Shown here in pieces: positions 25,643-34,018 of a stretch of 64,000 nt of DNA; position 1 is the first letter of the stretch; every line of letters begins with the position of its first letter. The notes beneath the pieces were generated by a model. It searched no databases, was not told the DNA's origin, and saw only the letters and a list, made by a program, of their open reading frames with translations. The stretch comes from Dokdonia sp. (GTDB lineage Bacteria; Bacteroidota; Bacteroidia; Flavobacteriales; Flavobacteriaceae), in NCBI GenBank assembly GCA_020630915.1, contig JAHDIF010000001.1, positions 1 to 64,000 of the forward strand, given 5' to 3'. Both the position numbers and the translations under genes were made by a program.

Positions 25643-28360
25643 TTATAGCACAAATCTATAGGTCCACTTCACAAGAAAGGTATTGCGTATTTGTTGATCT
25701 AGCACTTGACTATTAAATGCATCTGTAAGACTCTCTCTTGAGGAAGCACCTCCTTCTATACCCTGAGACCAGACTAAAAATAATTCAGAACCTGGAATGT
25801 ACTCCCATCTAGCTACCAGATTAGATCGGAACTGCACAAAATTAAAGTCGGGATTTCCAAAGGAGTAATCTACCGTTCCGTCTTCATCTTCGTCGATAGT
25901 GTAACCGCCATCTACTGCTGTAATTTGGCTTGGTGAGTAGAGCGCTACTCTTTTAGTAAGATCTTCATTTGCGGCATCTACTACATAATTAAAGTCTGTA
26001 TATGTACCCTTTGCTATAAAGGGTTGCGCATAGTATTGTATCGTAAAGTTTGGATTGATATTATAATTTATACGCAAAGTAGTACTCAAGGTTTCTTGAT
26101 CTATTGCCCCTGTTATATAACGAGTCCCAAACTCCGCAGGATCGTATGATTGTTGTGTTACATACTGTGTTTTATTGGGGTTTTGTTCATACTCTGTATT
26201 AAGACTAAGGCTTAGAGCATCTAAGGGTTGCCAGTTCATATTAAACTCAATACGCTTAAGTTCAAAATTATTCTGACGCATTCTAGAATATATATATCCT
26301 GCAACCACAGAGAATTTCTTACGCTGATCTGTCCCTACAAAAGCAAAAGCAAAGTTCTCATCTGCAAATGCCCATCGAGGCCCACCTCTTAAAAAAGTAT
26401 TGATACGTATTCTGGGCTTGTGTCCAAAACCTGCTTCTGTTCCCCAATTGTTTTTCCAGTTAATACCCGCACGACCGTCATATTGAATACGATTATAATT
26501 TCCTTGAAAATCATATTGTGTAGATTGCCCAAAACTTACATTGGCCTGTCTGTACCAAGAAGTAGAGTTATTCCAAAACCTTTGAACATTTGCGTACTGC
26601 CTAATTTGATCTGCTCTTCGCAAGAAGCCTATATCATTTAATTCTAACTCTGGAGACCTCCAAGTAGTACCTATATTATAACGCCATTTACCACTCTGTC
26701 TTCCTGCTTCTATAGAACCCCCTGTTCCCGTAAGACTGTTTCTAGACGTATCTACATCCACGTGATCTGCATCAACTCGTTGAAAAAGGTGTGTAAGCGA
26801 TGTTTGAGTTCCTGTAATAGCGCCAGCACTTCCATTTACGCGACTTAGGATCCCTCTGCCTTCTACATAATACTTACGATCTTTCCAATTATGTCTAAAA
26901 TCTACTCCTCCAGAATAGGCTTGCTTGTGTAAGAAATCCAGATGTGGTTCTAGTTTACGATTGGTAGCTGTAAATATCCCCCCCACAAAACTATTACGGT
27001 CATTAAAATCTTTTTGAACTCTACCTACAAAATAGTTAGTAAGAGGTTCTACCAACTCTTTACGCTCTGCGCCCAACTCTCCCAATTCGCTTAAAGGTTG
27101 TGTAATTTCGTCTCGTTCATCCAATTCTACTTGAGCAAACTCTTTTGCTGTCACACTTTCTAATACGCCAAAGGTCCAACCGTCTTTAGTCTTGCCACTA
27201 AACTTTGCTGCCCCCAGGATAGTTGTACTCAAAGGAAAATCTTCATATTCACCTCGCGAGCTATCTGTGGTAGTGCCACCTTGAGGAGTTCTACCTATTC
27301 TTCTAGGGAAAAACACGTTATCGGCCCCACCTCCAACTCTAAAATCAAAGACACTTTTATTTTCCACAAAAAATGGCCTGCGTTCTTGAAAAAAGATTTC
27401 AAAACCATCTAATGCAATCGCACCAGGGTCTGCATCTACCTGTCCAAAATCTGGATTCACTGTTAGATCCAAAGTCAGATCATTGGTAATACCAATCTTG
27501 GCGTCTAGCCCTACGTTACCTCCAAAGTCGTCTCCATCTCTAAAAGGATTGCCTGCTTGTTCTTCAAAAGTGTTATACTGTCCCAGCACAAAAGGCTGTA
27601 TTTCTAGTTGTTTTTGGGGTTTTATACCTTTTATTCCTCGCAATTCTCCAAATTCACTCACCCAACCTGGAGGATTTGCCGGGAGCGGTTGCCAGGTAGA
27701 GCGCTCTTCATTTGCAAAGTAACGACGGGTAGACTGTATGCCCCATACCTGCTCTTCTTCTGCACTAAAACGTAGCTGGCTCAATGGTATTCTAATTTCT
27801 GCCGTCCAGCCCAGATCATCCTCATCTACAGCAAGATACCAGATAGGATTCCAGCTGTCATCAAAATTGCCATTATCTGAGATAAACTCATCTCCTTTTA
27901 CGCCAGAAGCAGAAGCCGTAAAAGAAAACCCAGTTCGATCATCATTATAACTATCTATATTGATCTCGACCCAATCTCCAGGAAAATCATCTCTACGACC
28001 TAGTCTTTTCTCAAGCTTGGTCTTATCGCTTTCTAAACAATGAAATGCCACATATAAATTCTTACTATCATAGGTGATTTTCATTTTGGTTTGTTGCGTA
28101 GGAGATGTACCTACGTCTGGTTCAAACTCAAGATAATCTGTAGACCATTGTACTGCTTCCCAGGCAGGGTCTGATAGATTGCCGTCTATCTTGGGCGCAT
28201 CGCTTGTGATTCTTTGCGTAGTATATACCCTTCTTTCGTATGTTTTTGTAGAGTCTTGTTGTGAATACGCTACTTCGGCTGCGCTCAGCACAGGTTTCGC
28301 GAAAGCGCAAACACAAATAGAATACAATAAAATAACTCGAAGTGGATTGATTGATCGCAT
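25643..28360 (-). CDS. DUF5916 outer-membrane protein with CBM9-like domain
   Basis: A 905-aa Bacteroidota surface protein. The signal peptide (about 1-27) is followed by a carbohydrate-binding-family-9-like domain (about 47-245, APKIDGNLSDPAWEAVQWS, MKITYDSKNLYVAFHC) and a long DUF5916 beta-barrel-like region ending in FLVKWTYRFVL with terminal aromatic/hydrophobic residues. It probably binds or imports a substrate at the outer membrane; the ligand is unknown. Oddly, the 39-bp dispersed repeat encodes part of the signal region (CAFAKPVLSAAEVAYSQ), so the leader seems to have been remodelled by a repeat. Confidence 0.88.
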   Translation of the reverse strand: MRSINPLRVILLYSICVCAFAKPVLSAAEVAYSQQDSTKTYERRVYTTQRITSDAPKIDGNLSDPAWEAVQWSTDYLEFEPDVGTSPTQQTKMKITYDSKNLYVAFHCLESDKTKLEKRLGRRDDFPGDWVEINIDSYNDDRTGFSFTASASGVKGDEFISDNGNFDDSWNPIWYLAVDEDDLGWTAEIRIPLSQLRFSAEEEQVWGIQSTRRYFANEERSTWQPLPANPPGWVSEFGELRGIKGIKPQKQLEIQPFVLGQYNTFEEQAGNPFRDGDDFGGNVGLDAKIGITNDLTLDLTVNPDFGQVDADPGAIALDGFEIFFQERRPFFVENKSVFDFRVGGGADNVFFPRRIGRTPQGGTTTDSSRGEYEDFPLSTTILGAAKFSGKTKDGWTFGVLESVTAKEFAQVELDERDEITQPLSELGELGAERKELVEPLTNYFVGRVQKDFNDRNSFVGGIFTATNRKLEPHLDFLHKQAYSGGVDFRHNWKDRKYYVEGRGILSRVNGSAGAITGTQTSLTHLFQRVDADHVDVDTSRNSLTGTGGSIEAGRQSGKWRYNIGTTWRSPELELNDIGFLRRADQIRQYANVQRFWNNSTSWYRQANVSFGQSTQYDFQGNYNRIQYDGRAGINWKNNWGTEAGFGHKPRIRINTFLRGGPRWAFADENFAFAFVGTDQRKKFSVVAGYIYSRMRQNNFELKRIEFNMNWQPLDALSLSLNTEYEQNPNKTQYVTQQSYDPAEFGTRYITGAIDQETLSTTLRINYNINPNFTIQYYAQPFIAKGTYTDFNYVVDAANEDLTKRVALYSPSQITAVDGGYTIDEDEDGTVDYSFGNPDFNFVQFRSNLVARWEYIPGSELFLVWSQGIEGGASSRESLTDAFNSQVLDQQIRNTFLVKWTYRFVL
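28268..28306 (-). repeat. 39-bp repeat inside the DUF5916 signal-peptide region
   Basis: Inverted copy of 25537-25575 with two mismatches. It contains GGTTTCGCGAAAGC (28293-28306), one base off the 14-bp palindrome, joined to the CCTGTGCTGAGCGCAGC segment. Confidence 0.85.
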
Positions 28361-28571
28361 GTTGGTTAGATTGATGTCTTAATAGACCACACAAAAAAAC
28401 AAGTGTGACAGAATAGATGTTAATTAAGATATTCTTAACGTTTTAAACACCTTACTTAATCCAAAGATCTCAAAATATGGAAATTACACAAATACTTTAC
28501 CCAAAAAATGACTTCTACAAACTGCCTCAAAATATTCAATTACACAGCATTGTCAATGCAAATAAATTATT

Positions 28572-28579
28572 TATCTTTG
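28572..28579 (+). promoter_or_regulatory. -7 box and leader of the rplM-rpsI operon
   Basis: TATCTTTG fits TAnnTTTG. The 56-bp leader that follows holds CTCTCTTGAGGAGAG (about 28584-28598), a small hairpin ahead of the rplM start. Ribosomal-protein leaders often bind their own product; that is only a suggestion here. Confidence 0.5.
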
Positions 28580-28635
28580 CCCGCTCTCTTGAGGAGAGGA
28601 TTATCAATGAGTATGAACTAATTTGACAAAGACTA

Positions 28636-29082
28636 ATGGATACATTAAGTTACAAAACAGTATCTGCTAACAAAAATACCGTTTCTAAGGAATGGGTATT
28701 AGTAGATGCGGACGGCTTGGCATTGGGTCGTCTTGCCAGTGAAGTTGCAATATTACTTCGTGGAAAGCACAAACCAAATTTTACCCCACACGTAGATTGT
28801 GGAGATAATGTTGTTGTGATCAATGCAGAGAAGATTAATCTAACAGGAAACAAGTGGACAGATAAGTCATACATCCGTCACACTGGATACCCTGGAGGAC
28901 AACGCAGTCTTACTGCAAATGAGCTTTTTGACAAAGACCCTACGCGTCTTGTAGAAAAAGCCGTGAAAGGAATGCTTCCTAAAAATAAATTAGGTAGCGC
29001 GATCTTTCGTAATCTAAAAGTATATGGAGGTACAGAGCACGATCAAGAAGCTCAAAAACCTAAAGTAATCAACCTTAAATAA
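28636..29082 (+). CDS. rplM: 50S ribosomal protein L13
   Basis: A 148-aa early-assembly protein of the large subunit. Clear family motifs: [56 protein letters not shown], and [12 protein letters not shown] with LKVYGG after it. The next gene, rpsI, starts 8 bp downstream, the standard L13-S9 operon. Confidence 0.98.
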   Translation: MDTLSYKTVSANKNTVSKEWVLVDADGLALGRLASEVAILLRGKHKPNFTPHVDCGDNVVVINAEKINLTGNKWTDKSYIRHTGYPGGQRSLTANELFDKDPTRLVEKAVKGMLPKNKLGSAIFRNLKVYGGTEHDQEAQKPKVINLK

Positions 29083-29090
29083 ATCAAGAA

Positions 29091-29477
29091 ATGGAGACAA
29101 TTCACAAAATTGGTCGTCGTAAGACAGCAGTAGCACGTGTGTACCTTTCTGATGGAAAAGGAAACATTACAATAAACAAAAAAGATCTTAACACCTACTT
29201 CCCTACTGCATCTTTACAGTACAAAGTAAACCAAGCGCTTGCCCTTACAGGTAACGAAGGAAACTTTGACATTAAAGTAAATGTATACGGAGGAGGAATT
29301 ACTGGTCAAGCAGAAGCTATCAGACTTGCTCTTTCTAGAGCAATGTGTGAGATAGATGAAGAGAATCGTGCGATTCTTAAGCCAGAAGGCTTATTGACTA
29401 GAGATCCAAGAATGGTAGAGCGTAAGAAATTCGGACAGAAGAAAGCTCGTAAGAAATTCCAGTTCTCTAAACGTTAA
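29091..29477 (+). CDS. rpsI: 30S ribosomal protein S9
   Basis: A 128-aa small-subunit protein. IGRRKTAVARVYLSDGKGNITINKKDL opens it, GQAEAIRLALSRAM is central, and the basic C-terminal tail KFGQKKARKKFQFSKR reaches toward the P-site tRNA in known ribosomes. It is the second gene of the rplM operon. Confidence 0.98.
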   Translation: METIHKIGRRKTAVARVYLSDGKGNITINKKDLNTYFPTASLQYKVNQALALTGNEGNFDIKVNVYGGGITGQAEAIRLALSRAMCEIDEENRAILKPEGLLTRDPRMVERKKFGQKKARKKFQFSKR

Positions 29478-29589
29478 TCACTTGCTTGCAAGTGTACTCA
29501 GCTCGACTGAGTATCTATTTAAATATTAAAATGAGTATTAATTAGACACCCGATTACTCGGGCGTTAAAAAGTTGTCGTTGTTGAGAAA

Positions 29590-29603
29590 GCTTTCGCGAA
29601 AGC
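29590..29603. repeat. Dispersed palindrome copy 7
   Basis: Exact GCTTTCGCGAAAGC in the rpsI-rpsB gap. The gap (29478-29692) also holds hairpins CACTTGC/GCAAGTG (29480-29495) and ACTCAG/CTGAGT near 29499-29515, possibly the rpsI terminator or an rpsB leader. Confidence 0.95.
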
Positions 29604-29692
29604 GGATTCACTCAAAATTAGTTTAGCATCTAAACCCCGACGAGATCGGAGTTGCTAATTAAAAGTCCAACGGAACGTAAACTATTACGAAA

Positions 29693-30529
29693 ATGGCAAA
29701 CAAAATTGAAGTAAAAGAATTGCTTGATGCAGGTGTACACTTTGGACACCTCACAAGAAGATGGGATCCTAACATGGCACCGTATATCTATATGGAGCGT
29801 AACGGGATACACATCATTAACCTTTACAAAACAGCTGCAAAAATGGAAGAGTCTGGAGAGGCTCTTAAAAAGATTGCAGCATCTGGTAGAAAAATACTTT
29901 TTGTAGCTACCAAAAAACAAGCAAAAGAAATCGTAGCAGACAAAGCTGCAAAAGCAAACATGCCGTACATCACAGAAAGATGGCCTGGTGGAATGCTTAC
30001 AAATTTTGTTACGATTCGTAAAGCGATCAAGAAAATGCAAACAATCGACCGCATGAAACAAGATGGTCGTTTTGATACACTTTCTAAGAAAGAGAAGCTA
30101 CAAATGAACCGTCTTCGTGAGAAGCTTGAGAAAAACTTAGGGTCTATTGCAGATATGACACGTCTTCCAGGCGCGCTATTCGTAGTAGATATTAAGCGTG
30201 AGCACATCGCTATTAAAGAAGCTCAGAAGTTGAACATTCCTATTTTTGCAATGGTAGATACTAACTCTGACCCACGTCAAGTAGATTATCTAATCCCTTC
30301 TAATGATGATGCATCTAAGTCTATAGACAAGATTATGTCTTACGTAAGTGACGCAGTAATCGAAGGTCTTGCAGAACGCAAAGCTGGAAAAGATGCTGAT
30401 GCTAAGAAAGCAGATGCTCCTAAGAAAGAAGCTCCAAAAGCTGAGAAAAACGCTGAACCAGCTCCTGCTCCAGTAGCAAAGGAAGAGCCAGCAAAAGTTG
30501 AAGCTACCGCAAGCGAAGAAGAAGAATAA
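29693..30529 (+). CDS. rpsB: 30S ribosomal protein S2
   Basis: A 278-aa protein. Motifs: LLDAGVHFGHLTRRWDPNMAPYIY, FVATKKQAKEIV, RWPGGMLTNF, PGALFVVDIKREHIAIKEA and IPIFAMVDTNSDPRQVDYLIPSNDDASKSI. About 45 extra C-terminal residues are rich in Ala, Lys, Pro and Glu, a low-complexity tail common in Bacteroidota S2. A terminator separates it from tsf. Confidence 0.98.
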   Translation: MANKIEVKELLDAGVHFGHLTRRWDPNMAPYIYMERNGIHIINLYKTAAKMEESGEALKKIAASGRKILFVATKKQAKEIVADKAAKANMPYITERWPGGMLTNFVTIRKAIKKMQTIDRMKQDGRFDTLSKKEKLQMNRLREKLEKNLGSIADMTRLPGALFVVDIKREHIAIKEAQKLNIPIFAMVDTNSDPRQVDYLIPSNDDASKSIDKIMSYVSDAVIEGLAERKAGKDADAKKADAPKKEAPKAEKNAEPAPAPVAKEEPAKVEATASEEEE

Positions 30530-30547
30530 ATTAACTATTTATAGTAT

Positions 30548-30602
30548 AAAAAAGTCGTTTAGTCTCTTTCTATAAAGAAAATATGCTGAGCGACTTTTTT
30601 TT
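30548..30602 (+). terminator. Terminator after rpsB
   Basis: GTCGTTTAG (30554-30562) pairs with CTGAGCGAC (30586-30594), with G-U wobbles, flanked by an A run and an eight-T run. Confidence 0.7.
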
Positions 30603-30617
30603 AATTTTAATACTAAT

Positions 30618-30677
30618 AAGATTTCCGCCTACGCCGGCGAAAATTGAGAAGTTTAACCACAAGATTTCCACCTACGC
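30618..30677 (+). repeat. Direct repeat AAGATTTCCnCCTACGC upstream of tsf
   Basis: Copies at 30618-30634 and 30661-30677 differ at one base. Each is followed by an inverted match (GGCGAAAATT, GGAAATT) giving a hairpin-like unit. They occupy the rpsB-tsf gap. Confidence 0.65.
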
Positions 30678-30698
30678 GGAAATTAAAAGAATAAAATT

Positions 30699-31664
30699 AT
30701 GGCAAAGATTACAGCCGCAGAAGTAAATAAATTAAGAAAGGCCACTGGTGCCGGAATGATGGATTGTAAAAAAGCCCTTGTAGAAGCAGAGGGAGATTTT
30801 GACAAAGCAATCGAAGTACTTCGTAAAAAAGGACAAAAAGTAGCAGAAAAAAGAGCAGATCGTGACTCTAGTGAAGGTGCTGTTGTTTCAAAAATAAACG
30901 CAGATAACACGAGAGGAATTGTTGTATCTCTTAACTGTGAAACAGACTTTGTCGCAAAAAATGAATCTTATGTTGCTATGGCAAATAAGATTGGAGATAT
31001 CGCTTTAAGCGTAAATTCTAAAGATGAGTTACTTGCTGCAGATTTTGACGGAATGACCGTAGCAGAAAAACTTGTTGAGCAAACAGGTGTTATAGGTGAG
31101 AAGTTAGAAATAGGAGGTTTTGAAGTACTCGAAGCGCCATTTGTTGGTTCTTACGTGCACGGAAATAAAATTGGTGCTTTAGTAGGCTTATCTGCTGCTG
31201 GTGATACTGCTGCAGAAGTTGCAAAAAGTGTTTCTATGCAAGTAGCTTCTATGGGAGCTACGACACTCTCTTACAAAGATTTTGATACTGATTATGTAGC
31301 TTCAGAAACGGAGGCTCGTATCGCTGTGATAGAAAAAGATAACATTGAGTTAGGTCGTTTAGGAAAAACTCTTAAAAATGTACCTCAATATATCTCTATG
31401 GCACAACTTACTCCAGAAGTTCTTGCACAAGCAGAAGCTGATATCAAGGAGCAATTAAAATCTGAAGGGAAACCAGAGCAAATCTGGGATAAAATTGTAC
31501 CTGGAAAGCTAGAGCGTTTTATTGCAGACAATACAACGTTAGATCTTGAAAAATGTCTTTTAGACCAACGTTTTATTATGGATGAAGGAATGAATGTTGC
31601 AGAGTATGTTGCTAGCAAAGGAGACGCAACGGTCACATCTTTTAAAAGAGTTTCTCTTGTATAA
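30699..31664 (+). CDS. tsf: Elongation factor Ts
   Basis: A 321-aa guanine-nucleotide exchange factor for EF-Tu. UBA-like N-terminus AAEVNKLRKATGAGMMDCKKALVEAEGDFDKAIEVLRKKG, then the exchange motif CETDFVAKN near 80. The end LLDQRFIMDEGMNVAEYVASKG is typical. Longer than the E. coli form (about 283 aa), as is usual in Bacteroidota. Confidence 0.98.
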   Translation: MAKITAAEVNKLRKATGAGMMDCKKALVEAEGDFDKAIEVLRKKGQKVAEKRADRDSSEGAVVSKINADNTRGIVVSLNCETDFVAKNESYVAMANKIGDIALSVNSKDELLAADFDGMTVAEKLVEQTGVIGEKLEIGGFEVLEAPFVGSYVHGNKIGALVGLSAAGDTAAEVAKSVSMQVASMGATTLSYKDFDTDYVASETEARIAVIEKDNIELGRLGKTLKNVPQYISMAQLTPEVLAQAEADIKEQLKSEGKPEQIWDKIVPGKLERFIADNTTLDLEKCLLDQRFIMDEGMNVAEYVASKGDATVTSFKRVSLV

Positions 31665-31688
31665 TTGTAGATAATATCTTTTATGTAT

Positions 31689-31719
31689 AAAAAAACCGCT
31701 CAATGGGCGGTTTTTTTTA
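31689..31719. terminator. Bidirectional terminator between tsf and the spondin gene
   Basis: CCGCTC (31696-31701), loop AAT, GGGCGG (31705-31710), flanked by A7 and T8, works for both convergent genes. Confidence 0.85.
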
Positions 31720-31736
31720 CATAAAAGATTACTAAA

Positions 31737-32435
31737 TTAACCGTCATTGCGTTCAATTAGTAGAGATGCAATACTACTCGCAAATGGTCCATCCGCAAAA
31801 GGCAAACCTTGATACGTCGAAATATTAGCACTTTCTTGTTCGGCTGGAGCCTCATAGGTATTTCCAGAAGCTGTACCCGAATCTAATGGTGATAAATTTA
31901 CCATCTCACTATCTACCAGCTCATTTCCATTTACGACGTCAAAAGAACTTACACCTACAAACCAATCTGGGCTCGGGTCCAATCTAGCTAAAAAAGTAAT
32001 TCTTGTTCTTGCTTCGGTTACGGTAATATCTATAGTAGTAGCGGCTTCCGCTCCGATAGCAGAGGTGGTTGACAAAACAAACAGTCCTTCATTTTCTTCG
32101 CCTATATCAGCACTTATAAAAGCCGATAGCGCTCCAACATCACCATCCTCTGCATAAGCCTTTAAGCCATCTGAGGCCAACTCACCTATTTCGAAAATTG
32201 AAATTTCTGGAGAATGAGTTATCACTAGAATAGGTCCAAAAGTTGGATTATCTGGGTAGTCAGTTGGAAATGAGTCTTCACTGAAATTTGTTTCAAAAGT
32301 CAAAGAATAACTTGCCGTTCCACTTAATCCATCACCATCAAATACGCCCCCACTAGACGGAGAACCGTCATCATCTCCCTCACAACTAACTATTAGTAAG
32401 ACACTAAACAAAATCGTTTTAAAAATATTTTTCAT
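31737..32435 (-). CDS. Spondin-domain lipoprotein
   Basis: A 232-aa exported protein. Signal MKNIFKTILFSVLLIVSCEGDDDG with lipobox Cys at 18 and an acidic Asp/Gly/Ser linker. Residues about 40-230 are a Spondin_N domain: YSLTFETNFSEDSFPTDYPDNPTFGPILVITHSPEISIF, LASDGLKAYAEDGD, and PSPDWFVGVSSFDV. In animals this fold binds matrix; in marine Bacteroidota its role is unknown. It stands alone with its own signal and shares a terminator with tsf. Confidence 0.88.
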   Translation of the reverse strand: MKNIFKTILFSVLLIVSCEGDDDGSPSSGGVFDGDGLSGTASYSLTFETNFSEDSFPTDYPDNPTFGPILVITHSPEISIFEIGELASDGLKAYAEDGDVGALSAFISADIGEENEGLFVLSTTSAIGAEAATTIDITVTEARTRITFLARLDPSPDWFVGVSSFDVVNGNELVDSEMVNLSPLDSGTASGNTYEAPAEQESANISTYQGLPFADGPFASSIASLLIERNDG

Positions 32436-32603
32436 AAACTATAATTAATAAATTCATTTTAATGACTAAAGATACTAAACTCTAATTGCTCACAAGGTAA
32501 CTCTTTGTAAGAGTTTACCTTTTGTAAAAAACTACTCAAAACAAACCCTTTACAAATATCCAATACTTTCTTAAGTGTATTTAAGAAACGAACTTTAATC
32601 AAT

Positions 32604-32611
32604 TATATTTG
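32604..32611 (+). promoter_or_regulatory. -7 box of pyrH
   Basis: TATATTTG overlaps an upstream in-frame TTG, which supports the ATG at 32630 as the true pyrH start. Confidence 0.6.
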
Positions 32612-32629
32612 CACAATCTTATCCTTATT

Positions 32630-33337
32630 ATGAAATATAAAAGAATATTACTCAAATTATCTGGTGAAGCTTTAATGGGAACACGCCAATACGGTATTGA
32701 CCCAGATCGTCTGGCTGAATATGCTGAAGACATTAAAACAGTCACAGAGCTAGGGGTCCAAGTGGCAATCGTGATAGGCGGTGGTAACATTTTTAGAGGA
32801 GTTGCTGGTGCAAGTAAAGGTATGGATCGTGTACAAAGTGATCATATGGGGATGCTCGCCACAGTTATTAATGGCCTTGCTTTGCAAGATGCTCTAGAAC
32901 AATCTGGAACTAAAACTAGATTACAAACTGCCATAAAAATTAACGAAGTTGCTGAGCCATTTATACGACGCAAGGCTATGGCCCACCTCAATAAAGGACG
33001 CGTTGTTATTTTTGGGGGAGGAACTGGTAATCCATATTTTACAACTGACTCTGCTGCGGTATTAAGGGCAATTGAGATTGAAGCAGATGTAATCCTAAAA
33101 GGTACTCGTGTAGATGGAATATACACAGCAGATCCTGAAAAAGATAGTAAGGCTGTAAAATATGATGCTATTAGCTTTGATGATGTGCTTAGAAAAGGGC
33201 TAAAAGTAATGGACACGACAGCCTTTACCTTAAGCCAAGAAAATGAGCTACCTATCATCGTTTTTGACATGAACAAAAGAGGCAACCTATTGAAGGTAGT
33301 ATCTGGAGAGAAAATAGGCACTACCGTAAATTTATAA
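32630..33337 (+). CDS. pyrH: Uridylate kinase
   Basis: A 235-aa UMP kinase (UMP + ATP to UDP) of the amino-acid-kinase fold. [17 protein letters not shown] holds the phosphate-binding [56 protein letters not shown] and [17 protein letters not shown] follow the family pattern. The start is placed at 32630 because an earlier in-frame TTG lies inside the promoter box. frr follows 46 bp later, the common pyrH-frr pair. Confidence 0.97.
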   Translation: MKYKRILLKLSGEALMGTRQYGIDPDRLAEYAEDIKTVTELGVQVAIVIGGGNIFRGVAGASKGMDRVQSDHMGMLATVINGLALQDALEQSGTKTRLQTAIKINEVAEPFIRRKAMAHLNKGRVVIFGGGTGNPYFTTDSAAVLRAIEIEADVILKGTRVDGIYTADPEKDSKAVKYDAISFDDVLRKGLKVMDTTAFTLSQENELPIIVFDMNKRGNLLKVVSGEKIGTTVNL

Positions 33338-33383
33338 TTTGGCTTAGTTTTTGTAAACTTGCGTTCAAATAAATGTTACCACA

Positions 33384-33938
33384 ATGGAAGATATTCAATT
33401 TATACTTGACACGACCAAAGAAGCTATGGGCAATGCATTGTCTCATTTGCAAAAGCGTCTTTTAACTATAAGAGCAGGAAAAGCAAGTCCAACAATGCTA
33501 CAAGGAGTTATGGTAGATTACTATGGCAGTCCCACGCCTCTAAGTCAGGTGGCAAATGTAAATACTCCTGATGGACGCACCATCTCTATTCAGCCTTGGG
33601 AAAAAGCCCTTATTCAAGAAATTGAAAGAGCAATTATGAACTCTAACCTAGGTTTTAACCCAATGAATAATGGTGAAAGTGTGATCATAAACGTACCACC
33701 ATTAACCGAGGAACGAAGAAAAGACCTTGTAAAACAAGCCAGATCAGAAGCAGAAGATGCTCGAATAGGGGTGAGAAATGATAGGAAAGGAGCAAATAAC
33801 GATCTAAAAAAGCTGGAAGACGCCTCAGAGGATCTTATTAAAAACGCAGAGATCGATGTGCAAAAACTTACAGATGAGCATATTGCTAAAATAGATAACA
33901 TGCTCACTGTAAAAGAAAAAGAAATTATGACGGTGTAA
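33384..33938 (+). CDS. frr: Ribosome recycling factor
   Basis: A 184-aa protein that splits post-termination ribosomes with EF-G. Motifs: LQKRLLTIRAGKASPTML, VDYYGSPTPLSQVANVNTPDGRTISIQPWEKALI, NVPPLTEERRKDLVKQAR, and a helical C-terminus. Full length. Confidence 0.98.
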   Translation: MEDIQFILDTTKEAMGNALSHLQKRLLTIRAGKASPTMLQGVMVDYYGSPTPLSQVANVNTPDGRTISIQPWEKALIQEIERAIMNSNLGFNPMNNGESVIINVPPLTEERRKDLVKQARSEAEDARIGVRNDRKGANNDLKKLEDASEDLIKNAEIDVQKLTDEHIAKIDNMLTVKEKEIMTV

Positions 33939-33961
33939 TACGTACCACGTTAAACAAATAC

Positions 33962-33990
33962 AAAAAGCGATCCCACGAGGTCGCTTTTTT
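33962..33990 (+). terminator. Terminator after frr
   Basis: AAAAAGCGA and TCGCTTTTTT form the stem with the T-run after it; it closes the pyrH-frr operon. Confidence 0.85.
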
Positions 33991-34018
33991 AATACATTTG
34001 ATCATACGCAATAAATAT

